In this document: positions 22,830 through 33,869 of the stretch, in pieces
Numbering within the stretch: position 1 is the stretch's first letter
Layout: every line of letters begins with the position of its first letter
Assembly (NCBI GenBank): GCA_009760855.2
Contig: WPIO01000116.1
Coordinates: forward strand, 282,001 to 346,000
From: Cristatella mucedo
Taxonomy: Eukaryota > Bryozoa > Phylactolaemata > Cristatellidae
Direction of reading: 5' to 3'
DNA: 64,000 nt
Notes under the pieces: generated by a model
Database searches by the model: none
What the model was told of the DNA's origin: nothing
Seen by the model: only the letters and a program-made list of their open reading frames with translations
Translations under genes and position numbers: made by a program

Positions 22830-23790
22830 CTTGAGCAGGTCAATACAGCTCCGTCGGGAGTCGTTAAAGAATGGGAGCTCACTCAAATAAGGCTCGCGGA
22901 GAAACTGCTCACGTCGACCGCTAACAAAGAAGAATCACGTTTAAATTACATCTACGACTAAATATTATGGAAAGGAAATCAGGCTCCAATCGAAAGGAAA
23001 TCCTTCCAACAACATGGGCGGAGAAAGAGTCCCTTGGATACAAAGGACGGCATAAAAAAGGAGCTACTCAATCATGGCTCAGCCAGAATATATTTTTTCA
23101 AGCTAAGACTAACACGGTAAAACATTTTAAAAATCTACGAAAGTCAATAAAAAATAAGCTTTGATCAAGATTTACTCTAGCGCCGGCAATTAAAGGGATC
23201 CTGCTACTGCTGTTTTATCGAAGTAAGCGATGAGCCTATGCTTATTAGCAATTAAATATACGATCGTGTAAAGAGTGAGATTATTGTATCACTTAAGACC
23301 TGGCCTGTATTGAAGGTACGCGCCCGATTACAGTCGATCTTGGAGAGTAGCGGTCTGGTAAGGTCTCAGTAAGGTCTGTTCTGTCGATCCTTGAACCAGA
23401 GCGCTGAGCGCCTTGAGCTGAGATAAGCACAATTATGTGTGCTTTTTTGCGCTGCGTTGTTGCTGCTAGCGCTGCTGTAGTATATCGAGCACCGTGTCGC
23501 CGCCGTTTGGTGCGATGCAATTGTCAGGTCTGCGAAAATTGCATGCGGCGTTGTGCCGCTCCCCAGGCTGGTTGAACGTCAGGGTGACCCGCACAAATCC
23601 AAGTTTTAATCTCGAAACACCGGTAAAGTTCTTAGTTCAGAATTGCGGGTAACTGCAGAGTCACTATATCAATGAACTAGCTATCGATGGACTAGCTGTA
23701 AAAAGTCGTCAGCATGACGCGACAGTAGCAATTGTATAAACAGTCTTTAAAAGCAAGGGTTCTGTGCAAGCAGCTCCCCACTTAAAAATG
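22830..23790. other. Unassigned sequence
   Basis: No gene recognised. A short Lys-rich frame (22,967-23,164) has no known similarity. A GTAAGGTCTSAGTAAGGTCT direct repeat sits at 23,357-23,379. Confidence 0.4.
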
Positions 23791-23792
23791 AT

Positions 23793-25015
23793 ATAATAAT
23801 AATAATAATATATTTGTTATAGCACCCTCAGAGGACTCAGTATTTTTCTAGGCATTTCACATTTGCTGTAAAGGAAGCACTATAGAAAGGTTAGCGGTAA
23901 TCTCTGAATCGCACTGGGTTTGCCCATTACTAGGAAGTTAGTTTAATCACCGTTTAGTTTTATAAAATTTGCTGCCATCCATGTGCGGATGTCATCAATG
24001 CATGCAGCAAGTGAGTTGAGAGAGTTTGAGGTGCTCGAAGGCTGGGAGGGATCAAAGCGAAGGTACAACTGAGTGTCATCCGCATAGAAGTGAAAGCCTA
24101 GATTGTGCTTGGCAATCACATCAGCAAGAGGCAGACTATAAACCGTGAAAAGAACCGGATCTAGCACGGAGCCCCGAGGTACTCCATATTTCAGAGGTAC
24201 TTCAGATGATCTTTGTCCATTCACGGCAATACTCTGGAGTCTCCCACTGACATAGGACCTGAACCACTGCAGAGCAGTGCCAGTGATGCCCAGACGAGAT
24301 GAGAGGCGCTCTAGAAGAACTTTGTGATCGATGGTATCAAAAGCTGCCGAAAGATCGAGCAAAACAAGCAGAGACACTCTACCCATGTCTGCATTCCTAA
24401 GTAGGTCGTTGTATACCCGAAGCAATGCTGACTCTGTGGAGTGATTAGCTCTAAAGCCAGACTGGAACTTACTAGCAAGGTGTGAGGTTTCGATATACGA
24501 GTTCAGCTGGTCTGCCACGACCCGTTCCAGTGTCTTTGATAGGAATGGTAGAAGGGAGACTGGGCGGTAGTCGCTTAAGTTCTCTTGGTCTAGTGTTGCT
24601 TTCTTGAGGAGAGGCCTGACTACAGCTTTTTTGAAAGGTGCTGGGACATGACCTGAGGCTAATGACATATTAATGATGTTAGTTATGCATGGCAGCAGCA
24701 AATCAATGCAACGTAGGAGCAGGACAGTGGGAATATGGTCCAGAGGACTTGTTGTCTTCTTTGATTGAGATACGAACTTTAGGACTAGAGCACTAGTGAC
24801 CTGCTTAAATGCAGACATTGAGGTGCAGCCAGGAACAGAGGAACAGCATTCTAGTGGGGAGGTTGTCATCGCAGGGATGGATTCCCTGATCTTGTCTACC
24901 TTCTGCACAAAGAATCGAGGGAAGCGATCGGCTAGATCATCACAAGGATCATCAGATAAAGAGCTAATCTGGGAACGGTTGAGGTTTATTGTCGACATCA
25001 GCATTTTTGGATTAT
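23793..25015 (-). mobile_element. LINE-B copy with 353-codon open RT frame and internal deletion
   Basis: Minus-strand frame 25,004-23,943 is open and covers the start of RT to just past the catalytic box. Seen in order: SDYRPVSLLPFLSKTLERVV (RT0/1), FQSGFRANHSTESALLRVYN, VLLDLSAAFDTIDHKVL (motif A), KYGVPRGSVLDPVLFTVY (motif B, with D where G is common), FHFYADDTQLYL (motif C, Y-A-D-D), and a WMAANFIKLN segment. After this the sequence jumps, at about 23,905-23,915, to the 3' tail with (TTA)n at 23,793. All of the RT C-terminal part present in other copies is missing. The family is CR1/L2-like. The element is 5'-truncated at about 25,015. Confidence 0.85.
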
Positions 25016-25139
25016 GTATCTGTGATTCAATATTACATTATTTATACTATTAATATTGCATATATTATTTTATATATTGTTATTTTATAATAATATGTTA
25101 CTGTACTTATGTTATTGTATATTATTCATAATTTCGCGG

Positions 25140-25566
25140 GTGTCGCCGTCCCAGCCCCAGATGAAAATCCCGACTTAGCCGCCGGATAGCACTGACCTAT
25201 CGCAATTTTTCGCACCGAGAGCGACGCCCCAGCGAGCGCCGCCACATCCGGGCACGGCTGGCAGACCCTTTAACCTTCCGAACTGCGGTTGAGAAGGGGT
25301 AAAGGCCGCAGGATACCTACACGAACGCGCGCACCTGGAAAGCCGACCCCTCCGTATAGGAATCTGGCCCCTCCCCTCCACCTCCGCTGTTGGGTGACGC
25401 GCTTGGCCGCCGGTGCAGTGAGGCTAGATCCGCCGACAATTCGCCAGCGTAGGTGCAGACCCCCTGAGAGGGCCCCACGTGTCCGCCGGCGGGTCGAAGT
25501 CTCGCGGTCTCGAAGTCGGCCGAGGGCATCTGTCGAGCGCGGCTTCGCTTGGCGCCAGTCGGAGCG
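25140..25566 (+). promoter_or_regulatory. CpG-rich 5' region of the NACHO-like paralogue
   Basis: An abrupt change from AT-rich (25,015-25,135) to GC- and CpG-rich sequence that runs up to the ATG at 25,567. This is typical of a promoter or 5' untranslated exon of an animal gene. No TATA box is seen. Open frames on both strands here reflect high GC. Confidence 0.4.
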
Positions 25567-25680
25567 ATGGGGCGCCCGGTGACGGCTCTCCTTCTCGACG
25601 TCGCTCTCGGATTGCTTTTCACGCTAGCTGGATCTGTCAAGCTTTCGCCGGTTATCAGCGCAGACGCCCACGATCACATG
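25567..25680 (+). CDS. NACHO/TMEM35-like paralogue, first exon
   Basis: Thirty-eight codons, MGRPVTALLLDVALGLLFTL then AGSVKLSPVISADAHDHM, ending in frame at ATG|GTAGCG. Length and phase are exactly those of exon 1 of the intact gene at 39,107 (TGTVKISPVISAEAFKTM). The first membrane span and the G-x-V-K-x-S/T-P signature of the NACHO/TMEM35 family are present. This family sits in the ER membrane and aids assembly of pentameric ligand-gated channels such as nicotinic receptors. The matching last exon is at 31,372. I find no middle exon between them, so the gene may be broken, or the exon too divergent to see by eye. Confidence 0.65.
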
Positions 25681-25689
25681 GTAGCGCGC

Positions 25690-26160
25690 GCGCGCGATCG
25701 CAGCTCCACAGCTGCACTCCGCTCGCGGCCGAGCCCTTCGGTCAGACCTCGTCGCAGCTGCCTGACCTAGGATAGTTTAGACAGTCGCCCCAACGGTCAG
25801 TTGCCCCACAAGGAGAGTTGCCACGACCTAAAGTTGGAAGTGAGACAGTCTGCGGTTATGACTAGCCTTTGTCTCCGCGCTGATATGCGATGACTCTAGA
25901 GTGTATAATAAAGTCTTTTACAAGCGCGATCCCGAGGTTTATGTTAGTCGTAATTGTTCGAGCGGGAACGACGGACTACCCGAGAGCCTGACAACGAACG
26001 CTAATATCTAAAATTCCAAACTCATATATTTATTAGAATTATGTGAGTAAGTTGATTGAGTCTATATTTATTGAGAAATGCCGTTTGGAAGGGCTATATT
26101 CTAAGACGAACCACCAGAAGGCGTCGTTCTGCCAACTTCTTCTGCTTTGAGGGGGCCACT
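25690..26160. other. Intron 1 sequence of the NACHO-like paralogue
   Basis: GC-rich for the first 100 bases after the donor, then unassigned. AATAAA at 25,907-25,912 could end a short transcript, but this is weak. Confidence 0.3.
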
Positions 26161-26275
26161 CGTTATAATAATAATAATAATAATTATAAATTTGATAAAG
26201 CGCTCTCAAAGAACTCAATCTCTTTCTAGGCACTTCACAATTTCTGCAAGGGGAGCACGATCGATAAGCCCGGCA
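26160..26275 (-). mobile_element. LINE-B 3' tail copy
   Basis: (ATA)n at 26,165-26,183, then GATAAAGCGCTCTCAAAGAA and CTCAATCTCTTTCTAGGCAC, the minus-strand tail. No coding part. Confidence 0.7.
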
Positions 26276-26829
26276 AAACACGTAACTTACGCAAAAGTGC
26301 ATAATGTAAGCACCGAAATGAATATTAATTACTAGTATGTGCTATATTACTCCAAATTATCCAAAAAATTAAGATACGCTTATTTTGTGAATTGAAACTG
26401 CGCCCAAACCCTTTCGTACGACCTTTGCCTTTTTCCAGGCTCCATCTTCCTGTTAGTCAGTCAGAGCCGGTCTGAATCGAAATGTGCTCGCCTGCCGTTT
26501 CATGGCATTGTTTTCCTTATCAAAATATTAATAAGAAATGTTTAGAGCAAATTTTTTAAATATGCGTTTGTTTTGCCACATTCTGCATTGCAAAGTGATA
26601 ATAGTCCGGTCGGTTTAGCAGAGGTAGCTTAGTTTGTTCTGCACTGCTCTCCTTTATTCTGCGGCTAGGGTTTGCTTTTTTGCCAAGGCACAATTATTAA
26701 ACTCATTTTCCCACCAACAGTGCCAAAACTCCCTACACATTTTTTTGAATGGACGCTCACAGCTTTCCGCCATTCTCTTTTATGTGGAACACCGCTATCG
26801 GGGATGCGCAGTAAATATTAAAATACAAT

Positions 26830-26915
26830 TTATTTTTATAGAAAGAGCTAAATCTCTAATCCGTAGAAGAGCTTAATCTCTGTTCAGGCGCTTCACTTAT
26901 GCCACATAGCATGCA
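26830..26915 (-). mobile_element. SINE-2 tail fragment
   Basis: AGAGCTTAATCTCTGTTCAG followed by GCGCTTCACTTATGCCACAT, like the tail plus TATG-C part of SINE-2 copies at 35,895 and 45,345. The tRNA-like head is missing. Confidence 0.5.
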
Positions 26916-27194
26916 AATAAAAATCATGAGCACACACAAGTCGTGCGTGCTTAGATACATGCACGTTTTTTTGTAATTTCATGCTTTCCTTAATGTTCTG
27001 TGTCTGCTTAAGTGCAGGTGTGAGCCGGATGAGCAGTGTGAGCCGACTTGGCAGTGTGTGAACACTGTCGTCCGTGAATGGTTGTGCATGACTCGCACCG
27101 CTGGCAACTGCATTTTAAGTTAGCATCAAGAGCAGTTTAGTATGCTACAATTTTAGATGTACATGAATGTCACGTCTGGCTTTTCAGAAATATA

Positions 27195-27489
27195 TATCCT
27201 AACCGATCCTTATCTAAGGATCCTTGTGATGATCTAGCTGATCGCTTCTCTAGCTTCTTTGGCGACAAGATAGACATGATCAGAGAGCCCATTCATAGGG
27301 TGGCAGCATCCTCTCTGGATTCGTGAGCCTCTGCTGCTGCCGGGCAAAACTGAAATGCAGTTTCAGTCTGTTCTTTGAGCTAATCACTCCATGAAATAGA
27401 CATTGCTTTCGGTGTATAACGAACTGCTTTGGAATGCAGACTTGGTTAGAGTCTGTCTGCTGTTTTGCTCGATATTTCGGCAGCTTTTG
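27195..27489 (+). mobile_element. LINE-B fragment (RT N-terminal region)
   Basis: Plus-strand pieces correspond to SDDPCDDLADRFPRFF and DKIRESI of the better copies (27,210-27,290). A jump, then a decayed FRANHSTESALLRVYN and LDLSAAFDT region follows to 27,489, where a SINE is inserted in the TTTGATAC of motif A. Confidence 0.65.
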
Positions 27490-27645
27490 ATACTAGCTGA
27501 TTCAGCAGCCACTTCTGTATAGTGGCTGAAGAACCTTAAAGGCTATCACCACGCTTGCAGAGGCAAAAAAGAGTCACGCACCGCAGGATTCGATCGCACG
27601 ACCTAGGGACCGAGGTCGTAAAAAGCAGCCATTGATGCCATCGAT
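27490..27645 (-). mobile_element. SINE-1 copy inside LINE-B motif A
   Basis: Minus strand: TGATTCAGCAGCCACTTCTG at the left, B box as GGATTCGATCGC near 27,585, and CGACCTAGGGACCGAGGTCG at 27,599-27,618. TGATAC at 27,487-27,492 and TGATGC at 27,634-27,639 may be the target duplication. Confidence 0.7.
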
Positions 27646-28147
27646 CACCAAGTTTTTTTTGAGCGCTTCTTATCTCGCTCTTGCATCACAAGCACAGCGC
27701 TACAATAGTTCAGGATATAGTATCTCAGTGGGTGACTCCAGACAATTAATGTGAATGGACAAAGATTATCCGAGGAATCACTGCAGTACGGTGTCCTCAG
27801 AGCTCTATGCTTGGTTGGGTTCTTTTCATGGTTTTTACTCTCCCTCTTGCCGATGTGATGGCCAGGCACAATCTAGGCTTTCACTTCTAGGCAGGCAACA
27901 ATCAGTTGTGCCTTTGCTTCGATCCCTGCCAGCCATCTAGCATGTTGAATTATATCAACTCCCTGGCTGCATGTATTGATGATATCCGGACATGGATGGC
28001 AGCAAATATGCTTAAATTGAATCATGATGGAACCAACTTACTAGTTATGGGCAAACCAAGTGTGACTCAGAAATCAGAAAGCTTAACACCTGCAATTGGC
28101 TGTACCAGCATATCTTCTATGAAAACTGCATGAAATCCGGATGTCTT
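27640..28147 (+). mobile_element. LINE-B fragment (RT palm to thumb), fused to LINE-A
   Basis: Continuation after the SINE: decayed ATCGATCACCAAG (motif A end), then INSLAACIDDIRTWMAAN and LKLNHDGTNLLVMGKPSVTQ (27,950-28,065). At about 28,147 the sequence changes within a few bases to LINE-A. Confidence 0.75.
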
Positions 28148-28830
28148 GTTTCAGAGAGACAAAATAGGCTTGATTATTGTATTTCCCTTTTGGCTGGGCT
28201 ACCAAAGAAAGCTATTATGTCACTACAGCGGACTATGAATATGGCTGCAAGGCTGGTCTTCAAGTCCCAGCGGTTTGAGCACGTGTCACCTTTGCTGAAA
28301 GAGCTAAGTTGGTTGCCGGTTGAGCAAAGGATACAGAGCAAAGTTCTTACGCTGACCCAAAAGGCCCACCACGGCTTGGCTCCTTCGTACCTAGCTGAAC
28401 TGCTGCATCAGTTTCAGCCTGTTCGCGCCCTCAGATCCTGTGTGGACAATAAATTAGCTGTCCTATTCCTCCGCTTAAAGACAGTTGGCGACAGAAGCTT
28501 TAGCTCTGCAGGTTCTAGACTGTGGAACTCGCTTCCACAATTCTTATGCAACGACATCTACTCTCCTACTGCCGACTATGGCACATCTTTTTCAGCGGTC
28601 CTGAGCTGCTACTTCTATGCTAATCACTACCTCGACTGCTCTTCTGACTCTGCTATGCTTCCCACTTTCTCTTTGTTGCGTGAGACAAAGTCTGTTGGCT
28701 ACCGAATGCGTACCAAAAGCCGCTTAGGCTGTGAGTGGGCTATACAAAACTCTCCTGCGTAACACCCACATGGTCTTTATGACTTTGTGGAGTTACTGAT
28801 GGAGATACATTACATTACATTACAAAAGAA
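28148..28830 (+). mobile_element. LINE-A 3' part with long open frame and TACAT tail
   Basis: Frame 28,130-28,762 is open for 210 codons and gives the best LINE-A reading: RLDYCISLLAGLPKKAIMSL, LSWLPVEQRIQSKVLTLTQK, SRLWNSLPQFLCNDIYSPTA. The 3' untranslated part ends in GATGGAGATACATTACATTA with three TACAT units (28,805-28,824). The 5' boundary joins LINE-B sequence directly. Confidence 0.8.
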
Positions 28831-28980
28831 GTCAAAGTTTTCAAAAGCTTGCCTAGCAAAAGACAAATAAGTCATAAAAGCAATCCCAAATTTTGACTAT
28901 TCAAAAATTATGAAAACATCATGCACACGAATCAATCTATCAGTTCACTGTAGCAGTAGCTGGAAAATGGTTATACTGAG

Positions 28981-29095
28981 TTTGCGTGTGCTTGTGCGTG
29001 TGTGTATGTGTGTGTTGGTGTGTGTTAGTATGTGTGTGTGTATGTGTGTGTGCATGTGTGTGTGTGTGTGTGTGCATGTGTATGTCTTAGCATGT
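28981..29095. repeat. (TG)n-rich microsatellite
   Basis: Imperfect TGTG tract with TATG and CATG interruptions. The Cys/Val frame across it is an artefact. Confidence 0.9.
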
Positions 29096-29099
29096 CTGT

Positions 29100-29854
<755 letters not shown>

Positions 29855-29979
29855 TATATGTAGATATATATGTGTGTGTGTATGTATGTGTGCATCAATT
29901 GGCAATTGATAATATGCCCAGTCATCACACAGAAACATGCTATGGATAACTAATGGGTACCCAGCGAATGCTGTGAGGC

Positions 29980-30310
29980 ATAAGTGCATTTTTAGCTTCT
30001 TTTAAATGTCAATTCAGGGCATGTCGTGACTTCAGGCAGGAATGAGCTGCAGTATAAAAACTGAAGGCACGGTCTATGCAGGATTTGAGATTGGTTCTAG
30101 GCTAACGATTAAAGTGCTCAACAGCTAAACGGCTCAAGTCACTTGATTTGATGCCTAGCCTATTTGGGAGTAGCTAAGACAGGTTGGCCGGAGCAAGAGA
30201 ATAAAGAGACCTAAAAGTTAGTTAAAACACTTCCTAGCCCCTAGGACAAGAGTCAGTGCAGGTTGGTAAGTCGTGGTGTAATGCTGCAATAGTGGCAATC
30301 GCCACAGACA
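29980..30310 (-). mobile_element. LINE-B fragment, strongly decayed
   Basis: Plus-strand words such as GGCACGGTCTATGCAGGATT, AGAGACCTAAAAGTTAGT and CAGTGCAGGTTGGTAAGTCG match, with changes, the same region of LINE-B copies at 49,560-49,800 read on the plus strand. No open frame remains. Confidence 0.6.
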
Positions 30311-30317
30311 TGACTAA

Positions 30318-30495
30318 AAAAATACTTGCTGAGTTAACAGCCTCTTTTGTATAAAAACAGAAAAGTCTTTATGGCTTTCATTACTGCTTGCAGCTGTGAT
30401 AAAGGATCGCCCACCACAAGATTCGAACCTACGACCTCGGACCAAGGTCATGTAAAGCAACCACCTTATCTAGTGAGCCATCACGGCTCACCTCT
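30318..30495 (-). mobile_element. SINE-1 copy
   Basis: Minus strand: TAACAGCCTCTTTTGTATAA at the left, B box as AGATTCGAACCT (30,418-30,429), and AGTGAGCCATCACGGCTCAC at the right end. Confidence 0.8.
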
Positions 30496-30734
30496 GCTGC
30501 ATATTTGAGCACCAACTTTAGACGTCTTATTGCACACAAACGCCAGAAACAGAAAACACAACTTCAAATGCGAACCTACAAACTCTCATACACGTGCAAA
30601 TGCTCACTGGCACATTTACACACACCGATACATACATGAATACATGCATTGTTCATTGACTAAGAAGACTTTGTGAAATATATATATATTCAATGCTATA
30701 CAATACAATACAATATATATTCATTTCGTTTGTT

Positions 30735-30838
30735 TTTTCAAGCATGATTTTACTTACCTTTCAATTGCATTTCACTTTACAGCAAATGTAAAGCGCCTAG
30801 AGAGAGATTAAGTTCTCTGAGGGCGCGTTATCAAGTGA

Positions 30839-30866
<28 letters not shown>
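30735..30866 (+). mobile_element. LINE-B 3' tail copy
   Basis: Plus-strand tail: AGCAAATGTAAAGCGCCTAG, AGAGATTAAGTTCTCTGAGG and GCGCGTTATCAAGTGAATTA, then (TTA)n to 30,862. The last GGCGC of the hairpin is intact. Confidence 0.8.
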
Positions 30867-30869
<3 letters not shown>

Positions 30870-31077
30870 ATTAAATATTGAACTGTGCTCACTAGCCCAC
30901 TAATATCATCAATGTCAATAATACAAAATACGACACCAAATTGCTTGCATGACAAAAGTCCAAATAAGAACAGCTACAAATAAATAGCTAGGTAGCACTC
31001 AGGTGTCACATGGACTGACTACATTCGTCCGTCACTCATTGATATGACAGCATGTATCTACACCTAGCATGTACCTA

Positions 31078-31272
31078 AAATCCTTTGGGGACCGTGCCTT
31101 TAGTGCCCACACTCCCAAATCCTGGAACTCACTTCCGACTGGCGGCACGACATCACCTGACTTGTCGACATTGTAAAAGAAGCTAAAAACGCATCTATTT
31201 ATCACAGCATTTAGTGGGTCCGTATGATTCGTCCTTTTCTGCGTATATGGGGGCTAACACTGTGCATGCTGC
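31078..31272 (+). mobile_element. LINE-B fragment (end of RT ORF and start of 3' region)
   Basis: Plus strand FGDRAFSAHTPKSWNSLP-like reading, then GCATTTAGTGGGTCCGTATG as in other copies. It stops 100 bases before the last exon of the NACHO-like paralogue; no tail follows. Confidence 0.75.
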
Positions 31273-31371
31273 CCAGGCGACGGCCATGCGGCCCAGCTTT
31301 GGCTCAAGGCGGCCGCCTCCGCTTGCTGACCGTCCACCGTCGCATTGCAGCATCGCCTCGTTTACCTGTAG

Positions 31372-31640
31372 GCGACGCCAAGCAGCTGGCCTGCATCGTC
31401 TTGATGGAGTTCATGGTCGGGGCCGTCTACACCTTGTGGACGCTCGGCCGCGGCTTACAGTCAATGGTTCCAGCGCTCGTTTGCCTGGCGCTGCTCACCT
31501 GCCGTCTGCTGCTGGCGCGGCGCGATCGACGCAGCAGCAGCAGCAGCAGCGTGCGACCAGCGAAGCTCCGTCGGCAAAGCGTCCCAAGATCCATTAGGCG
31601 TGCCCCTTTAGCACCAGGTGGCTGCAGCTGTAGACTGTAG
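31372..31640 (+). CDS. NACHO/TMEM35-like paralogue, last exon
   Basis: Acceptor TTTACCTGTAG precedes a 269-base exon that starts in the same phase as the last exon of the intact gene (two bases completing a Gly codon). The frame reads VLMEFMVGAVYTLWTLGRGL and LALLTCRLLLARRDRR, matching LMLGAVYTHWALGNELQ and LLLTCRLAIHLQQ of the gene at 40,730-40,995, with the family's L-L-T-C-R-L at the end of the last membrane span. A Ser run and an Arg-rich C-terminus follow, ending at TAG. Joined directly to exon 1 it would be out of frame, so a middle exon is required for function. Confidence 0.65.
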
Positions 31641-31814
31641 CACGTTAAATGACGCAGCATTGAATTCCGGGCTATCCAACCATCGGTGGCTCGAAGCCGC
31701 TCCGGCGTGGCTGCTCCGAGCCCTGTACACTAGCTATCATTCAGCAGCTGCTGCTCACTGCTAACCAATCCGTAGCGTCGAAGGTCCCTAGAGTTTGGAG
31801 CAGCGAAAAATATA

Positions 31815-31985
31815 TTTCATTTCTGCGGTGCCCAAAGAGAGCTGAATCTCTGTCTAGGCGACTCACATGTGCCACCACAGGGCTCGAAATCATGACCTCG
31901 TTCGTTGAAGTGACCTGGGTTATCAAAGGCCAGCACGTTCACCCCTGGGCCAAACCAGGGCAGCAAGCTGCCAACTGAGAACCAC
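31815..31985 (-). mobile_element. SINE-2 copy, diverged
   Basis: Minus strand: GAGAGCTGAATCTCTGTCTAG then GCGACTCACATGTGCC, B box complement GGGCTCGAAATC (31,880-31,891), and GGGCCAAACCAGGGCAGC at the head end. Confidence 0.6.
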
Positions 31986-32259
31986 TATGGCTGGCAACAC
32001 GGTCCGGCTGCTGTTCTTATCGAGCACGAGACTGGGTTTTGCTGCTTCCAAGCTAGTACCAGAGCTGACGGTCTAATTCTCTGTACTTATGGGTTGCTGT
32101 TGTTTCCTGACGATATGCTAATGCTAGCTGTCGCCACAGTCGAGCTAACTTGGTCGAGCTTGCTGCCTTCACTAGGTCGAGTGAATTTCCTCGGAACTCA
32201 CTGCAGGTAACGCTGCCCTCGCCTGAACTCACGAAAGGCAGTCCGGGGTTTAAAAACTA

Positions 32260-32400
32260 CATATAATATGATTCATTTGTGTAGCACCCTACGATAGCTG
32301 AATCTCTTTTCGGGCACTTCACATATGCCGAATGGCTCTAGCCCTCGATCTTTTGAAGGAAAGCATCTTTCTTTGATCCTGCGCTAAATCGGGGCAGCTT
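32260..32400 (-). mobile_element. SINE-2 copy, partial
   Basis: ATTTGTGTAGCACCCTACGA and TAGCTGAATCTCTTTTCGGG, CACTTCACATATGCCGAATG, then TAGCCCTCGATC in the place of the B box. The head is degraded. Confidence 0.5.
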
Positions 32401-33535
32401 AATTGTCTCTGTGCTTGAATATTACTCAGTTTACTTGTAATATGCAATCGTGGACTTGGTCGCAGGAACTTGTTTCTCAGGAACATAATTTTCAATTACA
32501 CTCACTTTGATTTCAGTTTGATAGTGAGAGCAATCTGACGTATGACTGAGCACCTGAAAACATCTCACATTTTAACCTGGAAGAGGTCAAAGACCAAATA
32601 GATTACAGCCGTTCGGCCGAAAGATAGGAATAGCGGTGGTGCTGCAAGTTGTTACTAATTTTACTCAGCTAGTTCATTCTATGCCGACGTCCCAACCCCA
32701 GCCAATAGCCGTCAGCTGAAGCAGACTTGTGCTTGAGAATGCCGTTGGAATTCGTAGTTGCAGCTTTTTAGCGATTGCTAGCCTGTGCAGAACGACCCGT
32801 CTGTCGCAGCAGTTGGGCATTTTACTTAGATTTCATTTTTGTCTGGGTTGGCGCTGGGCTATTCGAAAGAGTAGTTGCATTCGTGATTGAACCCGAGGTC
32901 ACGATCTCGCAGCATCAGCTGTTTGTGAGCTTCCCGAGACACGCTGGAAAACCAGCAGACAAGCCGCCACACGTGCGCTGTATGAAAGTGTCCCCAGCGG
33001 CGGCTGCTCTTGTGGGAGTCTCACGGACACACGGCTGGTTCACGTGCGCGGCAAAACAAGACTCGCCTTTCTAACTCTCAACGGGCACATATCTATGAGA
33101 GCCCGATCAAGCGAAGCAGACGACGCGAAGCATAGCATGCATTCGCGGCCTGACGCTGCACTGCTTCAGCGGCTTACCTATTGGCCACTGGTGAGGCACG
33201 TACGTTAGTTTCAGCGTGCTTCGCTAATTACAACAGCAAACGCCGCGGGCACACGCTACGCATGAGCCCGCACTGCCCCCAACTCATTCTAGATGGCACT
33301 CGTTGCTAGTCCGCTGGAGCAGCTGCTCACTGCACTCCGGCGCAGTTCAACGGTACAGTACTCATACGGATTAAGTTATCGAAACCGCTCTCTCTCTCTT
33401 AGGCATTCAAATAACAATGATAGTAATATCGAAAAATAGCTTTCAAACGAGGCCGTAACTTTACCCGAAACCGTTCGAGCTGAAAGTGACGTAGTGTATA
33501 CATGAATTAATAAGCTCATAAATTTGAGTTGTCTG
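32401..33535. other. Unassigned sequence with one unrecognised 99-codon frame
   Basis: A plus-strand frame at 32,775-33,074 includes FYLDFIFVWVGAGLFERVVA, a hydrophobic stretch. It opens at a TTG, and I see no splice signals or family match. I do not call it a gene. The area is otherwise unremarkable. Confidence 0.35.
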
Positions 33536-33602
33536 CCTGGCGCTCCCGAGGGCCAAATCTCTTTCTAGGCACTTTATAAATGCTGAAAAGGAAGCATGTC
33601 AG
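33536..33602 (-). mobile_element. LINE-B 3' tail fragment
   Basis: GGCGCTCCCGAGGGCCAAAT, CTCTTTCTAGGCACTTTATA and AATGCTGAAAAGGAAGCATG resemble the minus-strand tail. Confidence 0.55.
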
Positions 33603-33809
33603 TTGGTTACTCATGCGACGCTCAGCTTCAGAAAGCACACACGCACGCTAATAACGATTCACTCGGCTGGAGGCTGAGGCTAAAAAAATGGATGCTCGCG
33701 GCGACATTTCGAATATCATCGTGTCACGGGATGACTGGCTAGAAGAATGAGGAGAAAAGTTCAGAGGCTTTGAAAGAATATGGACGTACTTCGTAGCGCT
33801 AAAGAAGCT

Positions 33810-33866
33810 ATTATTTATTATTTATTTATTTATTTATTTATTTATTATTTATTATTATTTATTAGA
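33810..33866. repeat. (TTTA)n microsatellite
   Basis: TTATTTATTTATTTATTTAT tract in the plus strand. Confidence 0.9.
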
Positions 33867-33869
33867 ATT

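Noticed and set aside
32775-33074. 99-codon plus-strand frame with a hydrophobic start
   Set aside because: No ATG at its start, no recognisable family and no flanking splice sites; described only as unassigned sequence.
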